A stretch of 24,622 bases of DNA from Chara braunii (taxonomy: Eukaryota > Streptophyta > Charophyceae > Charales > Characeae): assembly GCA_003427395.1 (NCBI GenBank), contig BFEA01000099.1, positions 215,100-239,721 of the forward strand. The letters are read 5' to 3'. Under the pieces are notes generated by a model. That model worked only from the letters and a program-made list of their open reading frames with translations, searched no databases and was not told the origin of the DNA. How positions within the stretch are numbered: the first letter of the stretch is position 1; each line of letters opens with the position of its first letter. The position numbers were made by a program, and so were the translations under genes. Shown here piece by piece: positions 8,448 to 17,340 of this stretch.

Positions 8448-10394
8448 ATGGCAACGGAGGAAGAGACAGATAACCGTAAGACTGAAGGAGAACTAGACTT
8501 AGAAGGCAGTGTCGCGCAACGCGAAGGGGGGCAGAAGGACAGAGAGTCGATAAATCCGGATGGTACCAAAGGGAACCGGAAGGAAATTACCACAGGAGAA
8601 AGCTCGGGGAAAGCCGGGGGAAGCAGGCAAGGGACCCAGCGGACCAAGGAAGGCAAAAATAAGGATAGGACAAGCTCCCGAAACTCGGAAGGAGTCATGC
8701 CTAAGAAAGTAAGGGTCGCGGACACAAGGCGCAAACTAGCCGAGATAGACAAGAGGACCGCAGAATACAAGGCAAGACTGATTGGGGAAATGATGACTGG
8801 GAACGAAGAAGGTCCTCTGCAGGAGGAGCCCCGGGACGAACGGAGAGCCAGCCAAGGTGGAACTGGACAAGGGGGTAAAAGTAGTGACCGTGGGGGAACG
8901 CCGAGCAAGAGAAGGAAAGAGAGAGAGAACTCTCCAGGGATGGAAGCAAAAAAGGCTACGACTCCGCCAGCCATGGATAGTAGGGCTAGCCGCCTGCCGA
9001 TCACGCCAGCTGTAGCGCGAGGATGCGAAGGACTTTGGAGCCTTAGGGAAAAAGTGTTGGGATGGTTTTCCCCGGAAGAAACTATGAAAACCAGGGAGGG
9101 ACAGAAGGTCAGCAAGGAGAGCCCGGATAACAGTGTGGCAGGCGAGGTCAGCAGCTCCGAGGGTGGCCTTAAGAAGATAGTGTTGTCCCTCGCTCGAGCA
9201 CTAAACAAAAATCAAGGCTATCTGGCAGACGCCAAGAAAAAGCTGACTTTCGATGGAGCAAACATCACGGAGTTCCTGATCGACTACGAGAACCTAGCTG
9301 TGTTACTGAAGTGGACCGAGGAAGAAATGATGAACCACCTAGGACAGCATGTGTTGTTAAGCCTAGGACGGGACATAATGGTCATTGTAGCCGCAAACCG
9401 GTCTTGGAAGGAGACCCGGGATGTGATGATGAGGAAGTACCTAGCGGCGGAGAAAATGGCAACGGAGGTCGACCTAGCGGCAATTCAGAGGAAAAACTTT
9501 GCAACGTACAATGATTTCCTACGGGAATTTACTCTAGTAGCACTAAGGATCCCCGGGGTCACGGACCGGATAATGAGCAAATATTTCCTCAGGCAGTTCT
9601 CCGAGTTCGACAAAGACAAGATCCTGTCAACCTACCAACAGACGAGCAAGTTCGTAAACACGCGGGATGTTGATTTTAGCACGGTAACAGATCTGGCTAA
9701 GAAAACGGTAGTAACGGAGACGTTGGCCTTGCTCAAGGAAGGAGAGATCATAGATCTGACCGGTTGAACGGACGACAAGGTAAAGAAGGGGATTGAAAGT
9801 CTACATGAACGGGTGCACGGGGTCGACAATAAAATTGAAAGGATGGAAGGTGCGCTAATGGTTATGCAAGCGCAAGTATCCCGACCTGCCCTTCCTCCCT
9901 AGGAAGTTGTGGTATCGCCAGGTGTGGCAAACCGGGGATACGGACGGAGAGATCCTGCTAACGAGCAATGCAAGTACTGCATCGCGATATGACATTATGT
10001 GCGCGCATGCCCAAAGCTCAACCATGATATTTTGAAAAGAAGGTGTACCAGGTCGTTAAAGGGGGAGATATTTGGACCACAAGGAGAACGGGTGAACTGG
10101 AACTCACCAGGAGGGATGCGGCGAGCCATTATCATGCTCAACGGGTTAGAAATAACAGCCGTAGAAGCCGAACCGGTGGGTGAGATCATCTGGGATCAAC
10201 TCCGGGGGCACGGACTGCAGGCCAACTTTATTTTGGAAAGCAACGGACGTGATAGGGTGAACGCAACCACTCGACTGGGAACGGCCGGGAGAAGGATTAA
10301 CCGTGACACCATTATGGAGGAGGTCGCTGGAAGCTCCGAACCCCAGGCAGAGCCTGAGGGCCGAGGAACCAGAGAAAGGCTATGGGAAGCCTAG
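8448..10394 (+). pseudogene. gag: Ty3/gypsy gag: capsid-like domain plus CCHC zinc knuckle
   Basis: Gag forms the particle shell and binds element RNA. ATG 8448 is in the good context AAAATGG; a GTG further upstream is less likely. Residues 1-240 are low-complexity and charged (E, K, G, R, S). Residues about 240-439 form an open helical capsid-like domain ending at UGA 9765. The same frame continues: a likely coiled coil (9768-9890), TAG 9900, then a zinc knuckle (9969-10010) with spacing C-x2-C-x4-H-x4-C. A UGA (9990) occupies the residue before His, normally Gly. The frame then runs open to TAG 10392. So three nonsense codons break gag, but no frame change is seen within it. The knuckle after the stop shows that 9765 is not the ancestral end of gag. 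Confidence 0.85.
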
Positions 10395-11535
10395 GGAAGA
10401 GGAGCCTGCGGACAAGGCTACCGCCGCCAAGAAGAAGTTTAGGTACCAAATCCCGATCTTGACCTTGCCTGAGCTCGACGACACTATTAGCAAGTTACTA
10501 GGAACCATGGTGTCGGTGTCTTTTCAGACCATGCTGCAGGCTAGCCCTAGGTTGCTCAAGGGGCTCAGACAACTGTTGACTCGGAGGCGNGTAAAAATAG
10601 GCGACAACCCCGAATTACCAGAAGGGGAGAGGGAGGAGGAAGCTCCGCAAGAAGTGGCTAACCTTCAGAGGAGTCACGTGGACTTGGAGGATCTCGAAAG
10701 GGCCTTTGCAGACATTCGTTTGAGCTTGTTTAGCCGAGAGGGCGGCGAAGTCATGAGATCACCACCTGGGACGAAGCTTAGCTTTCATGCGTTACCCGTA
10801 GGGAAATTGAAAATCCAGATCGGGAGTCATCACACCGACGCATTAGTAGACGGGGGAGCAGAAATCACTGTCATAAGGAGAGACTTCGCAACGATCACGG
10901 GATGTACGGTAAACAAGGAAGTAACAGGGAGCATCCGGGGAACTGGCGGGGAAATCCCGTTCGCTGGGTACGTCACGAAGTGTGCTGTGAAGGCAGGGGT
11001 CAGGGAATCGATCTGGTCGTTTCAGCGGATAACAGTAACGGAGGAAATGGACCACGACATAATCCTTAAGAGACCGTGGTGCGCGAACGTAGAGATGATA
11101 GGCATGCACTTGCACGATGGCTCGTACATGGTAGACATAGAGGACCCTGTGACCGGCCGGGGAGAGCTCCTTCGACTCCTTGAAACGGGAGGAGACCCCC
11201 CAAAGGGGAAATTGGCAACATGGTCGCCGTCGTTCGAGGATAGCACGCGAAAAGGGGCTTTCGCACGGATGAAGGGTATGAGAGAAACGGTAGAAATCAT
11301 GATTGAGGAAACATTCAACAAAAAGGAGTGGATCAAGATGGGTCTGCCCCAGAAGAGGAGAAGGCAGGAGGACGAAGTCCTAGGTGTAATGGTAGCGGAA
11401 AAGGAGTCAGAGGTCGAACTTGGTGCTAGCCTGCCCAAACGGAAAGAAGTACGCATAGACGTGCCGGAAATGGCACTCGAAATCCCCGATCTATTGCAAC
11501 TCATCAAGACCCTCAAATACCACAAGGAGGCATGA
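10303..11535 (+). CDS. pol: pol segment 1: retropepsin-like protease and linker
   Basis: This frame is +1 relative to gag and overlaps its end by at least 92 bases (10303-10394), so gag-pol expression may have used a +1 shift. No clean ATG begins it. The aspartic protease cleaves Gag-Pol. Its active-site region is ALVDGGAEITVI with Asp at 10849; it reads D-G-G rather than the usual D-T/S-G. A later ILKRPWC segment near 11062-11082 matches the I-L-G-R-P region of gypsy proteases. The rest is a charged linker. One N at 10590 falls in codon CGN, which is Arg whatever the base. The frame ends at UGA 11533 but continues homologous-looking for about 50 more codons, so this stop may be a mutation. 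Confidence 0.8.
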   Translation: MTPLWRRSLEAPNPRQSLRAEEPEKGYGKPREEEPADKATAAKKKFRYQIPILTLPELDDTISKLLGTMVSVSFQTMLQASPRLLKGLRQLLTRRXVKIGDNPELPEGEREEEAPQEVANLQRSHVDLEDLERAFADIRLSLFSREGGEVMRSPPGTKLSFHALPVGKLKIQIGSHHTDALVDGGAEITVIRRDFATITGCTVNKEVTGSIRGTGGEIPFAGYVTKCAVKAGVRESIWSFQRITVTEEMDHDIILKRPWCANVEMIGMHLHDGSYMVDIEDPVTGRGELLRLLETGGDPPKGKLATWSPSFEDSTRKGAFARMKGMRETVEIMIEETFNKKEWIKMGLPQKRRRQEDEVLGVMVAEKESEVELGASLPKRKEVRIDVPEMALEIPDLLQLIKTLKYHKEA

Positions 11536-11762
11536 GTGGATTCGGCAGCCTTGGCCAAGTTCGAAAGAGAGGTGCAAAATGGATATTGCCTGAATAGGAA
11601 ACTAGTTAGTATTAAACCACGAGTCGTAGAGGCGGCAGGGGCAATTCCGACTGTTCAGTTTTTAGGAGAAAGATCTCGGAAGGAAGTGTTCGAAAGTACA
11701 AGCCGGTAGGGAAGAAAGCAAAACCGGTCTCGATCCTGCTAGAGACGTCAAAGGAAGAGGCT

Positions 11763-12920
11763 ATGGAAAAGGAGGAAGAGGTCCTTCGAGTGATCCGAGA
11801 AAGAAGGGCGACGGAGGGACATCGGATACCAGATGAGGTAGCGGACACAATGAAGATAGGGATAAACGGGTTCTTAACGGAGGAAGAAACCCGCCTGATC
11901 AAAAGAACCTGCCAAGAGTTTCACCTGACATTTGCCTTTAGTGATCACCAGAAGGGACGACTGGATGCGAAGTTGATCCCTCCGGTCAGAATCCACATGG
12001 TAGAACATGAGTGCTGGAATGATAAGGGGTCATCCTATGAATTTGGGATAGCAGGAGAGCTAACAGACCTCCTCCGAGTGAAAATGGACTCCTTCGTTGC
12101 GGAGCCTACGGCATCGCCATACGCAAATCGGTGGTTCGTCTTTCGGAAGCCTAACAAGATACTAAGGTGGATTCAGGACCTGCAGAAGTTGAATGCGGTA
12201 ACCATCCGGGATGCTGACTCGCTACCTCAGGCTGACTTATTAGCAGAATCACACGCCGGTCGGAGCATTTACTCCTTGATAGATCTGTACTCAGGGTACG
12301 ACCAACTTCCATTGGATGTTCGGGACAGGCCATACACCGCTATGCACACCCCCGTAGGCCAGCTACAGATGCAAGTGACACCTATGGGATTCGCGAACGC
12401 GGTGGCCGAAGCGCAACGCAGGATGCTCGCTGTGGCCGGGGACATGTTCCCTGAAAAATGTGAACCTTACATCGATGACGATCCGATCAAAGGTGCGCAG
12501 GAGAAGGACGAGACGGAAGTTCAGCCAGGGATCCGACGTTTTGTGTGGGACCACCTGCAGGACATCAAGGATCTACTCCGACGATTCCTAATATACAACA
12601 TTACGGCTAGTGGACCGAAGAGTATCCTAGCAGTACCGGAGGTAACTATACTCGGATTTCGTTGCGGTGCTTACGGCAGGAAGCCGGATCCGGCAAAAAC
12701 CGACAAGATATCACAATGGCTGACACCATTACACACGACAACGGAGGTAAGGGCATTCCTAGGCGTAGTCGGCTTTTGGAGGATCTTCATTAAGAACTTT
12801 GCCAAGATTGCCGAGCCTATCCGGGCTATGATCAGGGAAGAAGGAACCATGGATTGGACGGAGGAGCGAGAAGGACATATTGATATCAGAGACAGTCGCT
12901 CTGTCCGCGCCTTGTTTTAA
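11763..12920 (+). CDS. pol: pol segment 2: Ty3/gypsy reverse transcriptase
   Basis: The reverse transcriptase copies element RNA into DNA. The frame is open from about 11617 and differs from segment 1, so an indel lies between 11617 and 11692, near KYKPVGKKAKPV at about 11695-11730. Visible RT landmarks in order: DLQKLNAVTIRD (about 12177-12212), LIDLYSGYDQLPLD (about 12277), TPVGQLQMQVTPMGFANAV (about 12346), the catalytic YIDD (Asp-Asp at 12474-12479; here YIDDD), PGIRRFVWDHLQD, and the thumb/connection VRAFLGVVGFWRIFIKNFA (about 12750). This order and spacing are diagnostic of Ty3/gypsy rather than Copia, LINE or hepadna-type enzymes. The frame is lost near 12880 by a second indel, after which RNase H continues in another frame. 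Confidence 0.93.
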   Translation: MEKEEEVLRVIRERRATEGHRIPDEVADTMKIGINGFLTEEETRLIKRTCQEFHLTFAFSDHQKGRLDAKLIPPVRIHMVEHECWNDKGSSYEFGIAGELTDLLRVKMDSFVAEPTASPYANRWFVFRKPNKILRWIQDLQKLNAVTIRDADSLPQADLLAESHAGRSIYSLIDLYSGYDQLPLDVRDRPYTAMHTPVGQLQMQVTPMGFANAVAEAQRRMLAVAGDMFPEKCEPYIDDDPIKGAQEKDETEVQPGIRRFVWDHLQDIKDLLRRFLIYNITASGPKSILAVPEVTILGFRCGAYGRKPDPAKTDKISQWLTPLHTTTEVRAFLGVVGFWRIFIKNFAKIAEPIRAMIREEGTMDWTEEREGHIDIRDSRSVRALF

Positions 12921-13320
12921 TGATGAAGTGGGACGACCCTTCATCCTAGAGACTGATGGAGGACATTTGGCCGTAGGAGGTGTGTTGATTCAAAGGGATG
13001 AGGGAGGAAAAGAGAGGCCGATGAGGTTCGAAAGTAGAACCCTGAACTCTGCAGAACGGCGGTACTCGTAATTCGAGAAAGAAGTCCAAGCCATCCTGCA
13101 TTGCCTTAAGATCTTCCAGGCCTACCTATTTGGGAGGCGGTTCATCTTAAGGATCGATCCGACGAATGTTGCTGGGGCTCTGAAGAATTACAGGCCTATA
13201 GATCCAACGGTAGGGAGATGGGTAGGATTCATCTGGCAGTTCGATTACAAGATTGAACGGATTGCTGGAATCCGCAACAAGGCAGACGGGCTGAGTAGGG
13301 TTTGCATCACTCTCGAAGGG
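12880..13320 (+). pseudogene. pol: pol segment 3: RNase H domain
   Basis: RNase H degrades the RNA strand of the hybrid during reverse transcription. The frame is +1 to RT. Landmarks are RPFILETDGG (first Asp at 12955), RFESRTLNSAERRYS (Glu), FILRIDPTNV (Asp) and NKADGLSR (Asp), giving the D-E-D-D set. A TAA at 13069 interrupts where gypsy RNases H usually have a Gln or similar residue before F-E-K-E, so CAA to TAA is the likely change. The downstream frame is open through DAEPIDAFLEYEG, which resembles elements I remember from Chara. Confidence 0.88.
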
Positions 13321-14146
13321 ATGGAGGATGCAGAGCCCATAGACGCCTTCCTCGAATATGAAGGAGAGACTCTCGCGGTGGATAACGAAATGATGAGCGA
13401 GAGATGCACATCGGGAGAACTATTGATCCAGACTTTGGAGAAGGGAGCACCTGCTGTAGTAGCAGAACTGACAGAAGGACCAGTCACCACTCGAGGACAC
13501 AGAGAAGAAAATGACTCATGGGGAGCGATAGTAGGACCGAAAGAGGAGCTAATAGCAATGGTGGTCGAAGGAGTCCGGAAAGCAGTGATGAGCTTAGTGG
13601 AATCTTGGGAAAGGAAAGAGTTGCAATGGGTGGTAAATCAGATGCAGGAAGGAAAGGATGGGAGCAAGGAAGGAGAGGAGTTTTTCTATGTCCAATCCTA
13701 CGAAGGGCTCTTTCGGGAGATTGGTTTGTTGTTGGTAGGAAACAAACAACCTACGGAAGTCAGTATTAAAGCAAGAGAAGAAGCCGAGAGGTACGTCCTA
13801 AGGGGCGGGCATTTGTTCCAAAGGGAGGAAGGTGCTATGCCCAGAAGGGTTGTGTGCGGAAGATCTAGGCAAGTAGACGTTATCCAGGCAATGCACGACG
13901 GGTTAGCTGGAGGTCATCGGTCGTCTAAAAGAACACTTGTAAAGATAATGCCGCTCTATTATTGGCCAGGCATGGCAGGCATGGTCGCCATATACTGCCA
14001 GACTTGCCTTATTTGCCAAGAACGAAGCTCGGTACGAGTCTTCGAGCCGCTTAGACCAACACGGGTGCTAGGGCCGGGACATCTGGTCCACCTCGACCTT
14101 GCGGAACGGATGGGTACAGGTATATCCTGGATGCGCGAGACAACTT
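13321..14146 (+). CDS. pol: pol segment 4: linker and integrase zinc-binding domain
   Basis: This is the same frame as RNase H after its TAA. A variable acidic linker runs to about 13680. The integrase N-terminal HHCC domain follows: HDGLAGGH with the two His near 13894 and 13912, then YYWPGM, then CQTCLIC with the C-x2-C pair near 14007-14018. The first catalytic Asp of integrase is in VHLDL (about 14095). Just after it the frame changes (14100-14118), and the reading ends at UGA 14146 in the wrong frame. Integrase inserts element cDNA into host chromosomes. The order RT, RNase H, integrase confirms the gypsy arrangement. Confidence 0.85.
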
Positions 14147-14945
14147 GAGTGGGTTCGTGGAGGCAGTCGCCCTCAAGAAAAAGACAGGGAGGAGTGTGGC
14201 GGACTGGATAGAAGACTTCTACTTAAGGCATCCGTTCGTCAGGAGGTTTATAGTAGACAATGGGACGAAATTTGTGAACTAAGAAGTATTGGGGATGCTT
14301 AAGAGACTCTGCGTTCCGATCAAACTCATCGAGCCGTATCACCCTGAGGCCAATGCACCTGTGGAAAGTGGGCACCGAACCTTGAAGAACACGATTGCAA
14401 AGCTCGCAGCAGACCATCTGAGGAACTGGCCTAGGTATCTTAAGCAGGCTGTCTTTGCAGAGAATATGACTCATAAAAGGACAACAGGATGTATCCCGGC
14501 AGAGCTTTGGTACGGAAGAGAGATCGACTTTCCTATAGAAGTCTTGGTACCTACCTGGAATATGTTAGATGATGATGCGCAAATGACCACTGAAGAGTTA
14601 ATCGAGGCAAGATGTCAACAAATCCTTAAGAATGAGGAGGTCATGGAGGACATCGTCGACCGGGTGCTAGACAACAGAATGAGGGACAAAGCAAGGTGGG
14701 ACCAGGTTAAGAATGTCAGAAAGGAGCTACTTCAGGTGGGGGAGATGGTATTGCTAAGGAACTCGGCACTAGAAAGTACTTGGTCGGGACAATTGGGAAG
14801 GAGGTTCAAAGGCCCCTACCGGGTCGCCAAGTGGATGGGACTGAACACCTTTGAACTGGAAGATTTGGATGAAACTGGATTGAAAGGGCCCTTCCCGGGG
14901 CAACGACTGGTCAGGTTTCTAAGTCGGGACCCAGTGGAACAATGA
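14118..14945 (+). pseudogene. pol: pol segment 5: integrase core and C-terminal GPY/F-like region
   Basis: The integrase core continues in a new frame from YILDARDNLSGFVEA. The second catalytic Asp is in FIVDNGTKF (codon 14256) and the Glu in NAPVESGHRTL (codon 14364). There are exactly 35 residues between them, so the DD35E spacing is kept. A TAA at 14280, between FVN and EVLGML, probably derives from CAA. After the core come NMTHKRTTGCIPAELWYG and a C-terminal region with GRRFKGPYRVAKW, the GPY/F-like module of gypsy integrases. I see no chromodomain. The frame ends at UGA 14943, but the following codons in frame still look coding (LQEAEDKETEEPQAKN), so the true end may be TAA 14994. Confidence 0.88.
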
Positions 14946-15296
14946 CTTCAGGAGGCTGAAGATAAGGAAACAGAGGAGCCACAAGCTAAAAACTAATCAC
15001 AGCCTTGCCCACACTATGGTTTGTCTCTGACCATATTCGTGGGACTGTCATTTTTTTTGGGACTGGTGCTTTGGCTTGGACTGACTGAGGTTGAAAGGTA
15101 GTATGACTTGGGGGTTTGCAGTATCTGGCTTATGAGACAACGAGAAGGGATGTTTGGGGCATTGTACCATAGTTTTTGACGGGAAAAATATGGGGTCATC
15201 ACAAACGACGCATTCGCATGTATAAAAAAGGAGTGATGCGAGGGATACTGGGTGCATTTTAGGAATGTCTACCGGCCTAAGGGGGAGGAGGCGTAA
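14946..15296 (+). pseudogene. In-frame tail of pol with one hydrophobic segment (broken)
   Basis: The integrase frame continues beyond UGA 14943 to a short acidic stretch and TAA 14994. It then reads through a strongly hydrophobic segment at 15024-15083 (SLTIFVGLSFFLGLVLWLGL), long enough for one membrane span. TAG 15099, UGA 15177, UGA 15234 and TAA 15294 follow, with plausible protein between them. This could be a decayed post-pol membrane protein in the position of env-like genes, or noncoding DNA that looks hydrophobic because of T-rich sequence. I recognise no homology. The six stop codons make it non-functional as it stands unless its stops are suppressed. Confidence 0.3.
15279..15291 (+). 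promoter_or_regulatory. Polypurine-tract-like run
   Basis: AAGGGGGAGGAGG downstream of integrase resembles the polypurine tract that primes plus-strand synthesis next to a 3' LTR. If so, the LTR would begin around 15292-15300 and the acidic ORF at 15366 would lie inside or beyond it. No matching 5' LTR was found, so this is tentative. Confidence 0.3.
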
Positions 15297-15321
15297 GTGT
15301 ATGAGGGACATTGCGGGTGTT

Positions 15322-15335
15322 GTTTTGTTATACAG
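15322..15335 (+). promoter_or_regulatory. Candidate 3' splice site before the acidic ORF
   Basis: GTTTTGTTATACAG, within a T-rich stretch, ends 30 bases before ATG 15366. It is one of the better acceptor-like sequences in the block, in the expected orientation. Confidence 0.35.
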
Positions 15336-15365
15336 GACTTAGGAGAAAAATGAGAAAAGACAAAA

Positions 15366-16178
15366 ATGAAATTCGGCAACGAGAACGAAAGTGGGGCAAT
15401 CAACAGGCCTAGCGGAGGGGAAGAAGCTGGACCAAGCCAAGGGAGGAGGACAACGAAGAGAAAATTGTACATTGGGCTCATGGGCGGGCCAGTGGTAGGC
15501 ATGGGTGGAAGGAAATGTTTGTGTAGGAAACCCTCACCCCTCCGCAAGGGAGAAGGTATAGAAATATTATCTGACAGTGAGGGCGAAAAGGGAAGGGCAA
15601 ATGTGGAAGAAGGAGGCAACACAGAAATGGGAGATAAGGCTCGGGTCCCTAACGAAGAAGGGGCCAATAGGGGCGAACGACGTGAGACTTGGCATGGGGA
15701 AAGTGAGGGGGGACAAGGTATGCGCGACAAACGTGAGGAGGACGAGGAGAAAAGGGAGAGCCCGCTTGAAGGACGAAGCTGTCACGGTAGTTGCGAGGGG
15801 TATGAGACGGGGACAGAGATCCCTTTTACCTCCGATCCAAAGAACCTTGCTGGTGAGTATAGCCCCATACAGACTGAAGACGAGGGGGACGAGGAGGAGG
15901 ATGTGCGAGAAGTCATAGAAATCAGCAGCGGGGATGAGAGGGATGAGATCTCAAGGCCTAGGGAAGAGGGGCGGCCTCCGATGCACCAACCGGGCGATGG
16001 GCCTTTCAGATGGGAGAACGAGTTCGGGCCAACGCCCAGTCATTGGTTTCAGCAATGGACCAATGTCATCAGGCACGAATGGATTATCAAGACTCGGGAA
16101 CTCGCAAGGGAAGGGGTGGGAGCTACACCACTGAATTTTTTTAACGAGGCAAAGAGTTGCATAAAATTGGAAGGATGA
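15366..16178 (+). CDS. Acidic ORF with two SUMO-interaction-like motifs
   Basis: An uninterrupted 270-residue ORF starts at ATG 15366 (AAAATGA context). I do not recognise a family. It is rich in E, G, R and D. Two segments match the SUMO-interacting motif pattern of a short hydrophobic run flanked by Ser and acidic residues: IEILSDSEGE near residues 65-75 and VIEISSGDE near residues 180-190. A C-terminal region of about 50 residues is less biased and contains several Trp (HWFQQWTNVIRHEW), which may be a folded part. It lies 3' of pol on the same strand, behind an acceptor-like site, so a spliced accessory protein of the element is plausible. Alternatively it is a chance open frame in purine-rich DNA. 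A DGPF string near residue 213 is not enough to join it to P1-P4. Confidence 0.45.
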   Translation: MKFGNENESGAINRPSGGEEAGPSQGRRTTKRKLYIGLMGGPVVGMGGRKCLCRKPSPLRKGEGIEILSDSEGEKGRANVEEGGNTEMGDKARVPNEEGANRGERRETWHGESEGGQGMRDKREEDEEKRESPLEGRSCHGSCEGYETGTEIPFTSDPKNLAGEYSPIQTEDEGDEEEDVREVIEISSGDERDEISRPREEGRPPMHQPGDGPFRWENEFGPTPSHWFQQWTNVIRHEWIIKTRELAREGVGATPLNFFNEAKSCIKLEG

Positions 16179-16850
16179 AAAGAGAGATCGAGACATACGG
16201 CATGGGGGTTAGGAAGCCTGCCAAGGAACGGGGTGGACAAGGAACTGGGCAAAACGAGGCGCAAGGCAGCAATAGGAACTAGGTGTTGACCTAGCATTGA
16301 AAGGGATCGCTGCTTTTCTGTCTGCAGAGACATGAGAATGACGAGAACGTGTATAATATGGGCAAGCTTGCTAAGGAGGAAGTAAAAAGAGGGTCAGCCA
16401 AGGCTGTGTCACGCTAAAGTAGAAGATAGTTTTTGAGGCTACTTTTTGGATGAGCTACCTTGGGTACCTAAGACAAAGACATGGGATTTGGGATGAGACC
16501 AATTAGGAGAGGGTGTATTGTGAAATTTGGATGGAACAAGGATTGTGATTTTGAAAGGGGAAAACCTTGAGTACGAATTGATGAGCAAACCATGGCATTG
16601 AATGATTGGTCGAGTACAAGAGAGGTTAGTGAACCTATGAGTTAAGGGGCGTGAAGAACACTCCTTCCCTGGGAGCCTAATCCAACTGAGTCGTGAATGA
16701 GACTGAGAATAGCCGAGACCTGAGAGATCAGGAAGAGTAAAAATGGAAGGGGCATTTTTGTCTTTTGTTATGGATGAATGGGCGGGTGGGCTAGTGCTGC
16801 TTGGGATCGCAAACCCCGACTCGAGTGCTAGATGCTAAGTCGGATGTACG
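16179..16850. other. Region without a supported gene
   Basis: No ORF with recognisable content. The sequence is G/A-rich and may be the 3' part of the element or flanking DNA. I found no long repeat of the region upstream of 4361. Confidence 0.5.
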
Positions 16851-16851
16851 C

Positions 16852-17039
16852 ATGGATGGTACATTACTGTGAGAAATGGAATGGATGGTACATTACTGTG
16901 AGAAATGAAATGGATGGTACATTACTGTGAGAAATGGAATGGATGGNAAATGGAATGGATGGTACATTACTGTGAGAAATGAAATGGATGGTACATTACT
17001 GTGAGAAATGGAATGGATGGTACATTACTGTGAGAAATA
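16852..17039. repeat. 29-bp minisatellite (interrupted by an N)
   Basis: The unit ATGGATGGTACATTACTGTG plus GAGAAATGG or a close variant repeats every 29 bp (16852, 16881, 16910 and on), about six copies. One copy is cut short around the single N at 16947, where about 14 bp of the unit are missing. This suggests an assembly join rather than a true variant. Confidence 0.93.
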
Positions 17040-17140
17040 GAAGAAAGAGAACAACACGCAAAAGATGAGATGACCACCTTCTAACCTCAAAGACAAAAAT
17101 GAGATCCGTAACCTCGAGGCCCACCCCCTCGGACAATACA

Positions 17141-17340
17141 TTGAGAATGGAAAGGAATGACCCTAACCAGACTGTTCGACTTAAAAATGAAAAAGAATAA
17201 CCCTAACCAGGCTGTTCGACTTGAGAATGAAAATGAATGACCCTAACCAGGCTGTTCGTCTTGAGAATGAAAATGAATGACCCTAACCAGACTGTTCGAC
17301 TTGAGAATGGAAAAGAACGACCCTAACCAGGTTGTTCGGG
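17141..17340. repeat. 40-bp minisatellite, five copies
   Basis: The unit begins TTGAGAATGGAAAGGAATGA and continues CCCTAACCAG plus a CTGTTCGAC-type end. CCCTAACCAG recurs exactly at 17161, 17201, 17241, 17281 and 17321. The CCCTAACC word resembles plant telomere sequence, but the 40-bp period excludes a telomeric array. Confidence 0.95.

Noticed and set aside
8429-9208. 259-codon antisense ORF opposite gag
   Set aside because: It mirrors the charged low-complexity N-terminus of gag; Ser/Leu/Pro-rich composition is what the opposite strand of such coding gives.
12468-12482. YIDDD as an abnormal RT active site
   Set aside because: The catalytic Y-x-D-D is intact; the third Asp is only the following residue, which varies in gypsy elements.
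4343-15300. LTR pair flanking the element
   Set aside because: Polypurine-like runs exist at 15279 and 18455, but no long direct repeat between the upstream and downstream regions could be found by eye. A self-dot-plot would be decisive.
15993-16010. DGPF string as a fifth member of the P1-P4 family
   Set aside because: Only GPF is shared; the surrounding residues and spacing do not match the family.
17161-17330. CCCTAACC words suggesting an internal telomere
   Set aside because: The word occurs once per 40-bp unit, not as a contiguous 6-7-bp repeat.
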